NCBI GenBank assembly: GCA_036346225.1
Contig: JARFIW010000663.1
Coordinates: 1,426,001 to 1,490,000, forward strand
Source of the DNA: Platerodrilus igneus
Lineage: Eukaryota > Arthropoda > Insecta > Coleoptera > Lycidae
DNA: 64,000 nucleotides
Direction of reading: 5' to 3'
The translations under genes were made by a program, and so were the position numbers. Below are positions 1 to 10,979 of this stretch, in pieces (positions within the stretch are counted from its first letter, which is position 1; the number at the start of each line of letters is the position of its first letter). The notes beneath the pieces were generated by a model that did not search any database, was not told where the DNA came from, and saw only the letters and a program-made list of their open reading frames with translations.

Positions 1-948
1 GTGTAAATTACTTTTCCTTGATGTGGCATAATTACATAAATTGCAGGCCAATGAACGTTCTTTAGTGTGCGACTTCATATGTATCTTTAAACTACTATTA
101 TGTGACGAGGGATAATTACATAGATTACAGGGCAATGAACGTTCGTTAGTGTGCGACTGTATGTATGTTTTAAATGCTTTCTGTGATGCGGTATAATTAC
201 ACAAATTGCATCCGAATGGGCGTTCGTTAGTGTGCAACTTCATATGTGCTTTTAAATTTTCTTTCATTGATGCGGTATAATTACATAAATTGCATACGAG
301 TGAACGTTCGTAAGTGTGCGAATTCATATGTTTCTATAAATAACCTTTTTGTGCTGCGGCATAATTATACAATTTGCATGCGATTGGGCGTTCGTTAGTG
401 TGCGACTTAATACGTATTTTTAAACTACGTTTTTGCGATGCGGTATAATTACACTAATTGCATTCGAATTGACGTTCGGAAGTCTGAACTTCGTATGTAC
501 TTTGAAATTACCTTTCTGTAATGCGACGTAATTACACAATTTGCATGCCAATGGACGTTCTTCGTTAGTATAAGAAATCACATGTATTTTTAAACTATTT
601 TTACGTGATGCGGCATAATAACACAAATTGCAGGCGAATGGGCGTTCGTTAGTACGTAACTGTATATGACTTTTTAAAGTGCTTTCGTGTGATGCTCAAA
701 TAAATTGCATGTAAATCGACGTTTGTTAGTTTGCGGCATCATGTGTCTTTGTAAATAACTTTTAAGTGATGCGGGATAGTTACCTTAGTTACACATTAGT
801 TAATATGCAACTGTGTATGTTGAAGTACTTTTCTGAGATTCCGTATAATTATACAAATTGCATAAATATTCATGTTCGTTAGTATATGACTGGATAGATA
901 AATGTAGAACACTTTTGTGATGTTGCATTATCACTAAAATTCTATACA
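1..948 (-). pseudogene. Degenerate C2H2 zinc-finger array, copy 1 (cut by window start)
   Basis: Read on the minus strand, this stretch is a run of 84-bp units encoding a C2H2 finger plus an HTNERPF-like linker, recognisable from repeated blocks such as acgttcgttagtgtgcgac. Stops and frame changes break it. The longest open piece, about 420-626, carries one and a half fingers (CYYAAS...H, then CKLCNYVA). Units at the right end (about 660-950), which is the 5' end of the gene, are the most eroded: metal ligands are lost and unit spacing drifts. The C-terminal side lies beyond base 1. At 1-50 the finger is complete where copies 2 and 3 share a 20-bp deletion, so copy 1 is the less derived form at that point. 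The array is probably non-functional. Confidence 0.8.
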
Positions 949-2310
949 AATGTATAGAGGGATCAGTAAATACATAAATTATATAATAACGAACGTTCCT
1001 TAGTATGTGACCGAGCTATATATTGAAAAGTTACTATCAATGGACAGTGTTTAAGGGTGCAAACGTACACTTGTTAATAGGTCAATTATTGTAAATATAC
1101 AATAAACACACAAATTCCTGTCTATCTAAATAGGGTATTCCAATAATACTCTAATTTAGGGGACGAGTTGGTTCAATGTTTCTAAAGTTATTACCTCTTA
1201 ATACCAGACATTTGCTCTTACTAAACGATAAATTCTACTAGACACTTTTTACTTCAATATTGGCTATCGATCGTACCGTTCACATGAGATTGTTAAAAGC
1301 GTTGAATACAAAGGCTTCATTTGACTTAATTTTAAATACTTTTTCTATATTTATGTCGATATAATTTACCATTCTTAACGTATATTTGAAACTTACAATA
1401 TCTAAATCATTTCAACGTACCAGCCATTTTAATTAATGTCCTCGAAGATATTTCATTAAATCGAATGATTTTTAAACTACAACATGGATTTAGCAAAAAC
1501 AGAGGGCGTAAGTTTATAAATGTCCAATGAAGCGTTTGAAATTAGGTACTTTAGGATTATTTTATTGGAATAATTATAGAAAGTCAACTCCCTTTATACA
1601 TGAACCACCCACCACACATACCATGACTTGTTTTTATGCCTTTAGCTCAAATTATTTATAATCGAGTGGTTGTGACAGAATAAAATTATTTCTTTTAGTG
1701 GCAATAATCAATGGAAAAAAGGTTTAATATGGAATAAAACGACTTTGTCATGGTTTTACATCCCACACTACCTCGAGTTATATGAGTCACCGGCACTGAA
1801 GACGTTTCATGTAAAAATCTGTGATTCCGCAAATGATGTGTAGATAAATTTGATACCCATTAATATTAGTGGTAATTCAGATTTTGGTTTATCTGACGAT
1901 GCTAGATCTGACGATTTAGGTTTTAAGTTGTTAGAGTAGTTTGTATGTAGGGCAAATGCCCCACTAATGGCCAAGACCATTATTGAACTTTATTAAATGC
2001 GTACACCTTGACTTTAACGTTTTTGTAAATGCAAATTTATAAGATTCTGCCTTAATTCATGTATGATCTGCACTATATGAACTCAAATACAAATAAACAG
2101 AATATGTTTAGGTAAAATAATCTTTTAAGTTAAAACATACACCTCACACCAGTAATAGCCATACATGTTTCAGAAGTGATCACCCATTTGCATTAGTAAT
2201 GGTCACACTAAGAAAAATATTTAGTTTTAATACATTAACATTAATATAACATTTCTAAATACGTAGCTATAAGTATTTTTATTTCAGGAACATTTGTTGT
2301 TATTTAGTAA
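949..2310. repeat. Duplicated upstream flank of the zinc-finger locus, copy 1 (long form)
   Basis: This flank follows the 5' end of array copy 1 and recurs after array copies 2 (24847-25757) and 3 (40108-40620). Shared landmarks include the block around gacgagttggttcaatgtt, the stretch reading tcgttcacatgagattgtta, and the run near agtttgtatgtagg. This copy keeps about 465 bp (about 1441-1905) that copies 2 and 3 lack. Those bases also occur at 14695-15110 and 35345-35830, so they are ancestral and were lost from copies 2 and 3. I see no convincing open frame. The flank presumably holds the 5' non-coding part of the duplicated gene. Confidence 0.8.
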
Positions 2311-2349
2311 GCGTTGTTTAATTATACAAATGATAACTTTATTGAAATA

Positions 2350-2870
2350 ATACAACGTGTCATCCTTTTCAGGCCACTTCCAAGTAAATCTTGCTCTTTT
2401 CATAAATTCTTCAGCCTCTTCCTCATCTATTTTCAAAATTTGTTATACATTTAAAATTGCAACAATGAGTTATGTAATTACCTAGATGGTAATCTTGACC
2501 ATATTTAACAATAATATGATCTCCAATAGCAAAATCTAACATTTTTGGATCACTGATGTCAATCTTCATCGTCAAATTTTATTTTGGACTTATTTGATTC
2601 AGAAGAAGACTCATACGTACCTTTACCAGCTTTCTTTCATTAATTGTTTGATTTGGATTGTTTGTCTGCTCATAAAAATTTCGGTATATCTTACTTGAAA
2701 CTACTGAAAAAAAAATTGTTCTTTTTTTTATAAGAACATTTTTCTCAGAGGCTTTTGGAGACACCAAAAGATTCTTAAAGTGTCTGGGAACTTTAAACCC
2801 TTCGCTTTCTTTTTTACCATACAAACCTACGCTTGTTTTCTCTGGAGCTTTTCAACAAGGATCAAGTGAC
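2350..2870 (-). pseudogene. C-terminal relic of a pogo/Tigger-like DNA transposase
   Basis: Minus-strand translation across two frames gives a Lys/Ser-rich segment (FKNLLVSPKASEKN, then VVSSKIYRNFYEQ near 2690-2800). After it come an acidic serine stretch (ESSSESNKSKIKFDDED, about 2575-2635) and a domain reading AIGDHIIVKYG (near 2500-2545), ending with FTWKWPEKDDTLYY (near 2350-2395). The order of basic linker, acidic linker, then a small domain with a WPEKxD ending resembles the C-terminus of insect pogo/Tigger (CENP-B/DDE) transposases. That family assignment is from memory of family layout, not a search. Frameshifts and a stop within the last domain show that it is dead. The catalytic DDE core is not present. 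Confidence 0.45.
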
Positions 2871-3220
2871 TGGTGTATTAGCAAAAAATCATATTTTCTG
2901 GACAATTCACATTTAGTCTTTACTATTTACAATTGATACACGAATTTGGTTGATCTAGTAACTATTGAATGAATTGTTCCTGTAGTTTTCCATATTTCTT
3001 TATTTACAAGGGAGTTTTTAATTGCTGCCCACACTTTAGAAACTCTATATTACCGATCCAATTCGACTGGTTTGAATAGGTTTTAACTGCTCCAAAACAT
3101 CTTTTTAAATTTTTTCTTCAGCTGCTGCAAGTACTTTGTTAAAATGTTTTCTTATTTACAGTTCACGTGTTTAATTTTTAAAATGTTTCGATAATTATCA
3201 TACAGAAATATCCTACTTGT
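2871..3220. other. Unassigned AT-rich sequence
   Basis: I see no coding signature, structured repeat or mobile-element terminus between the transposase relic and the direct repeat at 3221. Confidence 0.5.
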
Positions 3221-3420
3221 TTAAAGCTATTCGTGTTTGGGCTTAAAAAATAGATCAAAATTCGAAGATCGAGATAGTATAAACGAATTTTTTATAAAGC
3301 CAACATTAATCGGCGCGGCGCGCTGAAGAAGTTATATATCCCGTTGTTATACTAACGATATAATTTAATTTTCTACTACGGTTTAGTATAGTTCCAGACA
3401 TTGATAAGGACGGACGTGAA
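3221..3420 (+). repeat. Left member of a ~200-bp direct repeat pair
   Basis: Bases 3221-3420 and 4425-4619 align end to end with scattered substitutions and small gaps. Common blocks are gtgtttgggcttaaaaa, caacattaatcgg, ttaattttctactacggttta and ttccagacattga. The pair brackets about 1 kb holding a SINE-like unit and a foldback element. It could be a dispersed repeat duplicated in tandem or the long ends of a small decayed non-autonomous element; I see no TG...CA ends or primer site to prove LTRs. Confidence 0.7.
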
Positions 3421-3837
3421 CGCTGCTCTCTATAAGGCAACTCAGTACGTATTATAAATCTTTTCTATTAGTAGTGAATATTTTAAAATCTACAAAGTAT
3501 ATCGGTTATTATGTGTTTAGTCCTTTAATTGTAGTCCAACATTCTGCGAATACAAAGCAATTTTTTTTTTTTAAAATCAAAACTTAGTGAAGCGCAAGAA
3601 GCCTCAAACGTGCATCCGGTTAATATATTTCACAACTAGAAATATTTAGGAGCTATGACATTTATGACGTCACGCACATTCATATAGGTATAGATTGGTC
3701 TAATTAGGGGTTGTTGGCTGCTCGAATCGTTCTCTCGAAAATCTTTTAACGGTAACGGAATGAACTATATTAATTTTGAATATTCATAAATCTAATAAAA
3801 CCGTTAATTTACATTTCAATGCTCCACCCGAAGGTAC

Positions 3838-4108
3838 TACATTGGCCAGGAGGCGAGTTTTTTGTTGCCTGGAAATTTAGAATTTTGCCGAACCCTTGCC
3901 GTTCCAGGCAAGGTAGGGATCTTTAACGTGCGTGACAACACTCACACACGGGACCTCCATTTATCCTCTCATCCGAACGAGGGCGTAATTTTTGTGAAAA
4001 ATGCTCACCTGCCATTTTTCAAGCAGTCAGCCGTGTCGGGATTTGAACCCGGGACCTTGGGATCCGTAGTCTTACACTTACTACATTGATCCACGGCGAC
4101 GCCAATCT
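3838..4108 (-). mobile_element. tRNA-like SINE-type element
   Basis: On the minus strand the head starts near 4108 and contains a tRNA-like region. The 11-base B box at 4039-4049 reads GGTTCAAATCC and matches the consensus GGTTCRANNCC exactly. It sits inside a T-arm-like GGTCCCGGGTTCAAATCCCG, and an A-box-like TGGATCAATGTAG lies about 45 bases upstream. The tail (about 3840-4020) is GC-richer than its surroundings. No full cloverleaf can be folded with confidence, so I call a tRNA-derived SINE-like repeat rather than a tRNA gene. It sits between the two direct repeats at 3221 and 4425. Confidence 0.55.
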
Positions 4109-4117
4109 AATAAAACC

Positions 4118-4297
4118 GCAAGTATAGTACAAATCACGAAAGAATGAATTCACGTCATAGTTTTCTGAGTCAAAAACAGACATACCTTTAAAGGATCTAT
4201 AGGAGTATACTTAATGCATAAGATTTAAAAGTATGTCGTTTTTTAATTCAGCAATCTATGACGGGCATTCATTCTTTCGTGATTTGTACTATACTTG
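4118..4297. mobile_element. Foldback (MITE-like) element with ~42-bp terminal inverted repeats
   Basis: The left arm at 4119-4160 and the right arm at 4256-4297 are inverted copies matching at about 40 of 42 positions, beginning caagtatagtacaaatcacg. The inner ~95 bases also hold a weaker inversion (acatacctttaaa against tttaaaagtatgt), so the whole unit can fold into a long hairpin. There is no coding capacity. It lies directly beside the SINE-like unit. Confidence 0.7.
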
Positions 4298-4424
4298 TGA
4301 TTTACGAAGTACATATATGCAACTATAAAATAGAGTAGACAAGTTTCTCGTACGTATATTTACTGAGAACGGACAGATTTTTGAAATTATAAAACGTATG
4401 TTTACGGACGTAGCAGTTAAAGGG

Positions 4425-4619
4425 TTAAAGTTATTTGTGTTTGGGCTTAAAAAGTAGGACAAAATTCGAGGTATAAGGTGGTATAAACAAATTTTTTATA
4501 AAATCAACATTAATCGGAGCAGTGCGCTGAAGATATATTCCGTTGTTATACTAACTATATCATTTAATTTTCTACTACGGTTTAATATGGTTCCAGACAT
4601 TGACAAAGACGGACGTGAA
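4425..4619 (+). repeat. Right member of the ~200-bp direct repeat pair
   Basis: This is the partner of 3221-3420, in the same orientation and aligned over its full length with modest divergence. It carries no open frame. Confidence 0.7.
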
Positions 4620-5613
4620 TTTGTATATGAATTACATATTTAATTTAGTTTTTCGTAAAATTCGGTTTAGTTTTTTTTGAGATATTTTTAGGCTTCTAAT
4701 TGATTTTTAATAATTTTTTGTTAATATCTTAAGATCCACCGAAAATATTTGAACTCCATAAAAGCTGCGCTGACCTCTAACCTATCAATTTTACCGAGCT
4801 TCGCCCTGCGAATATTAAATAGACGTGAAGAAGAATTTAGATGTCATGACGTAATCATTCTATAATTTTAGCGTGGGGATTCGAGACTAATCATCGCCGT
4901 CGGGGAGATCGTGAGAGGTTAACAATTCTTCGACAGCGATTTTCTTGATAATTAAATGTCGTTGTAGGACATTTTTGTGTGCATGCTTAATTGAATATTT
5001 ATATATTTTTCAGATATGTATAATGATGGTGATTGTTATTTTGTTAAAAAACATTAAGTTAAGCGAAAAATAAACGTAATCATTCTCAAATGATGAATGC
5101 TGAACGGCACTCCATAGGACTTCGCGAATTTATATATCATTATTTTGTTCATAGGAATAATCCTATGTATATTTTTACATTTAGTTGCATTACAAAATAA
5201 TTAGTCGTCTGAATTTAAAATATATGCAAATCATGCCGTTATTCACTATGAATTGATAAATCTTTTCATTAAAAAGAGTTAATTTAGTTTTATATAACAA
5301 GAATTTGGGTACATTAGCAACCGGTTGTTTACTGCGAGAAAACTTTTTAGTCGAGCCTCACCTATCATGTTTTCAGTTTTAGGTAACATACCATAAATAG
5401 TGTTAAATAAATAAATAGCGTCTACTCACTTGTTTTCGCATTCGTGCTCATGTTACTACACTATTTCCGGATTTACGCTGTTGTATAATGACGTACTTAT
5501 TATAATTTTTGGTCTATGACATTCATTTTTATTCCGCGATGATTTACCAAGGCGACAGTCGGATCTAGCTTTGGAAGTATTTGCATATAATATTACGCTA
5601 TTCTCTTTGATTT
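4620..5613. other. Unassigned AT-rich sequence
   Basis: Nothing recognisable on either strand: no long frame, no transposon end, no tandem structure. Confidence 0.4.
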
Positions 5614-5621
5614 GCGCTAAC

Positions 5622-5657
<36 letters not shown>

Positions 5658-5667
5658 CTATTAGCGC
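5614..5667. repeat. (TA)n tract inside a short palindrome
   Basis: A (TA)n run (about 5625-5652) is flanked by inverted arms gcgctaacagata on the left and the near complement tatctattagcgc on the right. The whole ~54 bases form one imperfect palindrome that can extrude as a cruciform. Confidence 0.75.
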
Positions 5668-6690
5668 TCGGTTAAGACACAGTGGACCAAGATCTGCAGC
5701 TCGCTTTAAATAGGCGTTTAAAGGGTGAGATTTAGGATGGTCATTGAAGGAAGGCAAGGATCACCAATTTAGAAGTTTAACGTTTTCGAACCCACTCTAA
5801 GACGGGTGCAAGGGGTTATTTTGACGTGCACACCGATGCCACAGTTTACTAGCGAACCGAATCACACCGATGTTTGTTACTATCTATTTTAATTTAGTTA
5901 TTGTCAGAATTGGCATATGTTTCAATTTATCTATAAATTAAAATAACCTGAATTGAATGCTATTCTGGCAATAATTTATCGAATTAATAAACTGTAATTT
6001 TTAAAATAAAAGAAATTTGTTGCCGGCGTTACCAATATCTGAAAGTGGACGCTCTAATGGCAAGTTCTTCTGACGTCAGATACCCTGTAGGTGGTCTACA
6101 AATTGGGAATAGGTTAATATTATACGAAAATCGTTCGCAAAGCTACTTTAAACTGTATGTTTTGCTAATATCAACTTAATAACTATAATTCATCTATATA
6201 GGCATCATACGATAATTACTATGTTGCTTTGACCTTTGTGCGCCTGGTAGACCTTTGCATACGGCTCTAACTAAAACTGGGTCCACGGCGCTTGCGGCAT
6301 AGTTCCAATTCAAAGTTAAAAGCTCAGCAGATAGGCTATGAGGTAAGTGTTAATGCGCCGTTGTACCTTGCACTCAAATAATATGGCAATAGGTAAACCC
6401 AGTTTTTAACAATAGCATCATAATTAGATATAAAGCTACTGGAAAAATGTATTGGAGTTTAAACTGGTGGTCGGCGATTTTTTAAACGGCAGGTACCACA
6501 GTGTGGTAGTGTATCGGCATTGGATGTTTCTTAGCCCTGTTTACAAACCAGGTTGTCATTCGCTAATGTAAGGTATATATAGTATAAAGAAAGCGCCGCC
6601 TGGTGGCTATAAAGAACTGTCGTACCTCCCTAGGCTTTATATTGCAATATCTTATTGTCATTAACTGCAGTAAGTTACTTAGTAATGTGA
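5668..6690. other. Unassigned sequence
   Basis: This stretch is somewhat less AT-rich than its neighbours. I see no coding region, repeat family or terminus that I can name. A 79-codon plus-strand frame at 6603-6842 has no recognisable motif. Confidence 0.35.
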
Positions 6691-6860
6691 CAATTAGGGC
6701 ATATATGGAACAGTTTGATCATAGCGAGTGCTTAGTAAACACATGGGGCTTTTGCACTAACAAATTTAAATCTACCGAGGCAAATTTAAAATCACCAACA
6801 AGCGAGGTATTAATAAAACTAGCAGTAAAATTTACAATATAAACGAAACACAGACGCTTT
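6690..6860 (-). repeat. Dispersed repeat, inverted relative to 13905-14040
   Basis: The block around taaacacatggggcttttgca (about 6735-6760) and the following aataaaact...acaatataaacgaaacaca occur in reverse complement at about 13905-14040. Divergence is moderate. I do not recognise the family. Confidence 0.6.
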
Positions 6861-6979
6861 GGTGTCTAACAGAAACACAAATTCTGATTTCTGATTTCTA
6901 TAATAGTTGTTTCGTCGAGAAGTTATTTGACCTCTGTTAGAGCTTGTAAATTGCAGTCTATTATACTTAATTGAATTTC

Positions 6980-7974
6980 TTGAATTCCGCATTGCGAAAT
7001 CATTTTTATGCGAATTATGACTTTTATGTAGGTTTGCACTATAATTGTTACGTAAATAACCTTGTTTATATTATTAATTTTTCCTCGCATGTAAAATAAC
7101 TGCGTGTCTTCTTTTGTCGATATTTCTTCGTCCTTTGCTCCGCGTATCGCTTCATTCAACCGACTATAATTTATCGCTTTTGCGATAGTTCGTAACTCTG
7201 AATTTCGTAATCTGTTTGCAAAAGAATTAATGGCAACTTTTTCATTCGTTGCTCGCAATAATTTTACAGCATGTTCATCTCCATCCGCTTGTTCTAAAGT
7301 CAGATCTACTAGAATTTCTTCTACCGATCTGCCAAAATTTTCTACCTACCTATTTCTTTGTATTGCATTATGTAAATGACCCGATAGAATTGGAATTGAT
7401 TTTCTTGTTAAAAATTTTTTCTTTAAATCGTTACCTAACGCTACATTATCTGAATATGACGTATTCAATGGAATTTCTGCACTTTGTGATAATCGAATTT
7501 TTAATGCATAATTTGTTAGTATTTTTTCCCCTTCAGCATCTAACAATGCATCGTATAACTCAATGGCGTCAATAAGCCGTTTAAGAGAATTTTTGTTACT
7601 TTCTATACATGGCAATATGCTAGTCGCCGTTCTTAAATCAAATTTTTTTCCCATTTTACTACTATTGCTAAGATTTACAGCCTCACTTACACTTAATACT
7701 ATTTTTTTTGCGTATCGTTTAACCTGCTTAACAAAATGTCTAAGCACTCGTCACTTAGAATTTCTATTTCCTCTATATATTTTTTAACATTACTTAAAAC
7801 ATCCAATTGTGGGTTCCCTTGTTAAAATTTAATCGCAATTTCGACAACTCTTGATGAAATCCTCGCATTGTTCAAGTTTTCTAGTACAATGTTGAATATT
7901 TCACGCCGACTTTAATTGTCTTTGTCTAGATTGCGCTTAAAATCTCTCACTTGTTTTCGTAAATCCTAATTTCT
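6980..7974 (-). pseudogene. Ty3/gypsy-type gag relic
   Basis: Minus-strand frames from 7974 down to about 6980 spell a retrotransposon gag. They run from an N-terminal helix-rich part (KQVRDFKRNLDKDN, about 7920-7965) through a core (FDLRTATSILPCIES, LIDAIELYDALLDAEGEK, about 7490-7655) to a C-terminal part (VEEILVDLTLEQADGDEHAV, about 7265-7330, then NSFANRLRNSELRTIAKAI). The layout matches capsid domains of insect gypsy/errantivirus-like elements, from memory of the family. Stops in the N-terminal part and a break near 7346 kill it. Its upstream side is cut at 7974, where a PLE fragment begins; a tRNA-Lys-like primer site lies beyond that fragment at 8708-8718. No protease or RT follows. 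Confidence 0.6.
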
Positions 7975-8532
7975 GTCATCTACATAATGGAGCCAAGTTT
8001 TTGGTTTAAGGTCTGTGGATTCTAGAGCCATGGATTCCAAAGATTCCACGAGTATATTGACCACAATAGGGGATACAGGTGAGCCCATTGGTGTGCCTAA
8101 AGTTTGTTTGTAAAATTGTCCGTCGAAGACAAAATAGATAGAAGTTAAGCATTTTTCAATGAGCGTGGCCAGGTTTCTTGAGGTAGGAGTTGTTTAATAA
8201 TGGAGACAGTGTCTATGACAGGTACGTTTGTAAATAGGGATGTTACGTCAAAACTGACTAGTATATCACTAGGACTTAGCTTAATATTTGCAATTAGATC
8301 TATTAAATGAGTGGAGTTTAAAACATTAGTAGGGGTGTTACCGGAATAAGGTTTTAAAAAATTTGCTAAGTATTTTGCCAGATGGTAGATTGGCGAGTCA
8401 ACTGTGCTAACTATCGGATGGAGAGGGATATCAGGTTTATGGACTTTAGGAAGGCCGTACAAGCAAGGTAGTTTAGATTCGCGAAATATTATGCGTTTTT
8501 GTATAGTTTTGGGAATATTAGAGGATTTGATA
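7975..8532 (-). mobile_element. Penelope-like element fragment A, reverse transcriptase
   Basis: The minus-strand frame at 8145-8462 contains YGLPKVHKPDIP, LANFLKPYSGNTPTNVLN and ILVSFDVTSLFTNVP, hallmarks of PLE reverse transcriptase (fingers and motif A). After a frameshift near 8145 it continues with LGTPMGSPVSPIVVN and stops exactly at the catalytic YVDD (about 7977-7988), where it abuts the gypsy gag relic. The part before the fingers and everything after YVDD, including the GIY-YIG endonuclease, is missing. It is closely similar to the corresponding part of fragment B (11600-12190), in opposite orientation. Confidence 0.8.
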
Positions 8533-8665
8533 TTTATTATTATTTTTATTTTATTACTTATTTTCTTTTCTTGCTTTGATGAAGCCTCTACAAAAGTGGG
8601 CTTAATGTTGACCTTAGTTTATAAAATGACAGTCCCAACTCGGAACCATAAATATTTATAATGAC
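8533..8665 (+). mobile_element. PLE terminal (pLTR) fragment joined head-on to fragment A
   Basis: This plus-strand stretch matches the end of PLE B (about 13255-13385). It has the T-rich tattattattt run, then tgatgaagcctctacaaaagtgggc, then ggtttataaaatgac-like sequence, and finally cggaaccataaatatttata. It joins directly to the oppositely oriented RT of fragment A near 8530, so this PLE copy is internally inverted, a rearrangement known for Penelope elements. The hammerhead-like core here is degenerate: the GAAA box reads TTAA. Confidence 0.65.
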
Positions 8666-8707
8666 TCCGGCCGTGAAAACTGTTACGTTTTTTTTCGTGG
8701 TAGGCGC

Positions 8708-8718
8708 GTTGGGCGCCA
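8708..8718 (-). other. Candidate LTR-retrotransposon primer-binding site (tRNA-Lys type)
   Basis: The minus strand reads TGGCGCCCAAC here, 11 bases identical to the tRNA-Lys primer complement used by gypsy-type elements; the next bases diverge. It lies upstream of the gag relic (7974 and below) in the correct order once the PLE insert (7975-8665) is ignored. A 5' LTR would lie to the right from about 8719 (starting agttatgatac on the plus strand), but I cannot find its other end. Confidence 0.4.
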
Positions 8719-9129
8719 AAGTTATGATACGTTGGCTCGTAGCCATGCGTAACAAAAAGAAAATCAAAGAGGGAAAAAAGAAAGTGACCGGGCTTAATCG
8801 GAGAGTAGGGGGGGTTGTAGAAAGCAGACCAACATATAACGTACGCGGCTGTAAGGAATTTGTAACAATACCTGCAAAAGAAAAATTCAGAATAACAAAC
8901 CTGTAATAAAAAAAATTAGTTAAGCAAACCTGGAAAAAAAAGAATAAGCATAGCAGCAATGAAACGTCTAAGTTATTCAGTACTTTGTAGCATGTAAATA
9001 AAAGAAACTGTATAGATAAACTATATAATATAACAACAGTAAAATCAAAACAGAAAAATGTTTAGTACAAAGTGCGGTAATATTGGGGAGTAGCAGAAAC
9101 GTTTCCTCACACACCAATTAAACATAAAT

Positions 9130-9292
9130 CAGATAAAATTTTAACAAAGAAATAAATAAATAGGTAAGCACAATTAATATAAGTCATTCAGTAAAATTTC
9201 AACAAAGAAATAGATAAATAGGTAAGCACAATTGATATGAGTCATTCAGCATAAATAAATAGGTAAGACACAATTGGTATGAGTAATTTAGT
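9130..9292 (+). repeat. ~58-bp tandem repeat, about 2.7 copies
   Basis: Successive units start near 9135, 9193 and 9251. They share aacaaagaaatagataaat, aggtaagcacaattgatatga and gtcattcag. The third unit is shortened. The repeat is non-coding. Confidence 0.75.
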
Positions 9293-10979
9293 AGTATTGG
9301 TTTTTCCTTCATTCTTTTTTTTTTGTTTTAGAATAGCATGCAAGTCTATTGTAAAAGGTATCAGAACGCCAACGGTATCGCAAATCAACGAACAGGTGTT
9401 TAAAGTAAAAACAAGTAGGAAATAGTTCAACTTACATAAAGTCCCTCAGTAACGCCTCCTTGCATTTGAAGCGTGGGATTCACGAAGTCCTGCACTAGCG
9501 AAGCACTTCACCCTTGCCTGTGAGGGTGTTGATGGAATTTCTCACACTTTACACTAATCACTAATCACTGGTGTTAGCAGCAGACCTTATCATGCTGGTG
9601 GAACTACGTAACATCGATAAATCTCTTGTTAATTCTATTTCCTGAGACAATAATTTTGAAAGATTTTGTAACACAAATTGTAAAGAAAAATAGTAATAAA
9701 ACCCCAGAATCACGGGCTTTCAATGCACGACGCAATGCATTAAACTAACAGTAACGTGAAGCGTTTTATTTGCTACCTATGGTAACAAAGAAAAATCTAA
9801 TGCTTTTTAATAACGAAATTTGCGCCAGCAATGATCTATTTTAGATTCTTCGGTGTTAGCAAATCCAGCAACTACAGTATCAACTGTATTTACCGGTGAA
9901 TGAGATACATATTTACAAAAAGCAACCTTTTTCTTTTTCAGATTCCTTTCACGGAAATCCGATCTTCACAGTTTAAATAACACAAGACAAAGCAAGAAAC
10001 AAAAACCATAATAAGTAAAACACTTGCAAGCAAAAACACCGTCCGGCAAATGTTACTTAAACCACTTTCTAAAGTTAATATACGACTTTTATTTCACAAG
10101 ACAAACAACTAAAAACAATTAGTAAGACACGCGTAGGCAATAGAAACCGTCTGTCACATGTTCCGTAAAAACTTTTATTTTACAAGAAACACAACTAAAA
10201 ACACGGTGTGCTTGTTCATGAATGATCCGAGAGTTCACACCGCAGTAATTTTCACTATTCTCAAAAGCAAACAGAAAGCAGTCTTCCAACGTACTTCATA
10301 TATCGGAACACAGAACAGAACTCACTTTTTATTTCCAACAGAAAATCAACAAAAAAAACGTTAGTAAAGCAACGCGTATCACTAAAGACAATGTACCGTA
10401 AACAAACACGTGCCTCGAGTTAAAAGCAGAACGAAACAGTATCTTTAACGTAATTAACATATAAGCACCAAGGACAAACTACCACTCTTCACTCTAGTAT
10501 AACCGCTTATCGACTCTTGTTAATAACATCAGGAACACCCAACACGTGAATCCGCAATCATATATAATAACTAATTACAGCGGTTTATCATTTCCGATAA
10601 GTCGGAAAGCAATTTATTTATTAATAATACGATGCACTCGTTTAAGGAGTTAGCAAACACCAAATATAAAAATAGTAATTTGTAGAAATGCATTTATAAA
10701 TTGAGGATAGCGTAAAAATGTTAAATTATGAAAAATGCACGTTACAAAACCTCCGACAATATCACAAAAACCTTTACGAGGAGAATATTGTAAACAAAAC
10801 AAAAACTTTCAGTAACCTTAGACACTCACTAGCAAAAATACCTTGTACACTCACCTTTTTGTTACGGTGTCGTGATTCCGACATAGTTCCAAATTAAAAC
10901 ATATTCCAACCGAAAAATTCGTTACAGAGGAGAACTCTCACTTCTTCGCGAACACATTTTTAACACTCGAAAAGAAATA
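9293..10979. other. Unassigned A-rich sequence before PLE B
   Basis: A-rich sequence with loosely recurring phrases such as caactaaaaaca and tttattt.acaaga (about 9975-10350), possibly a decayed minisatellite or untranslated PLE/LTR sequence. I see no frame with a recognisable motif. Confidence 0.35.

Noticed and set aside
2281..2300. A conserved 3' splice site (tttcag) shared by flank copies 1 and 2
   Set aside because: The motif is present in both copies near their right ends, but it is on the strand opposite to the finger gene and no exon follows. It is probably just where homology ends.
4030..4108. A functional tRNA gene
   Set aside because: The B box is perfect and an A-box-like sequence is present, but no acceptor stem or anticodon arm could be folded. 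The unit has a SINE-like tail.
8661..8906. An 81-codon plus-strand basic frame next to the PLE end
   Set aside because: It overlaps the gypsy leader and primer-site-like sequence read on the minus strand, and has no motif. Likely chance.
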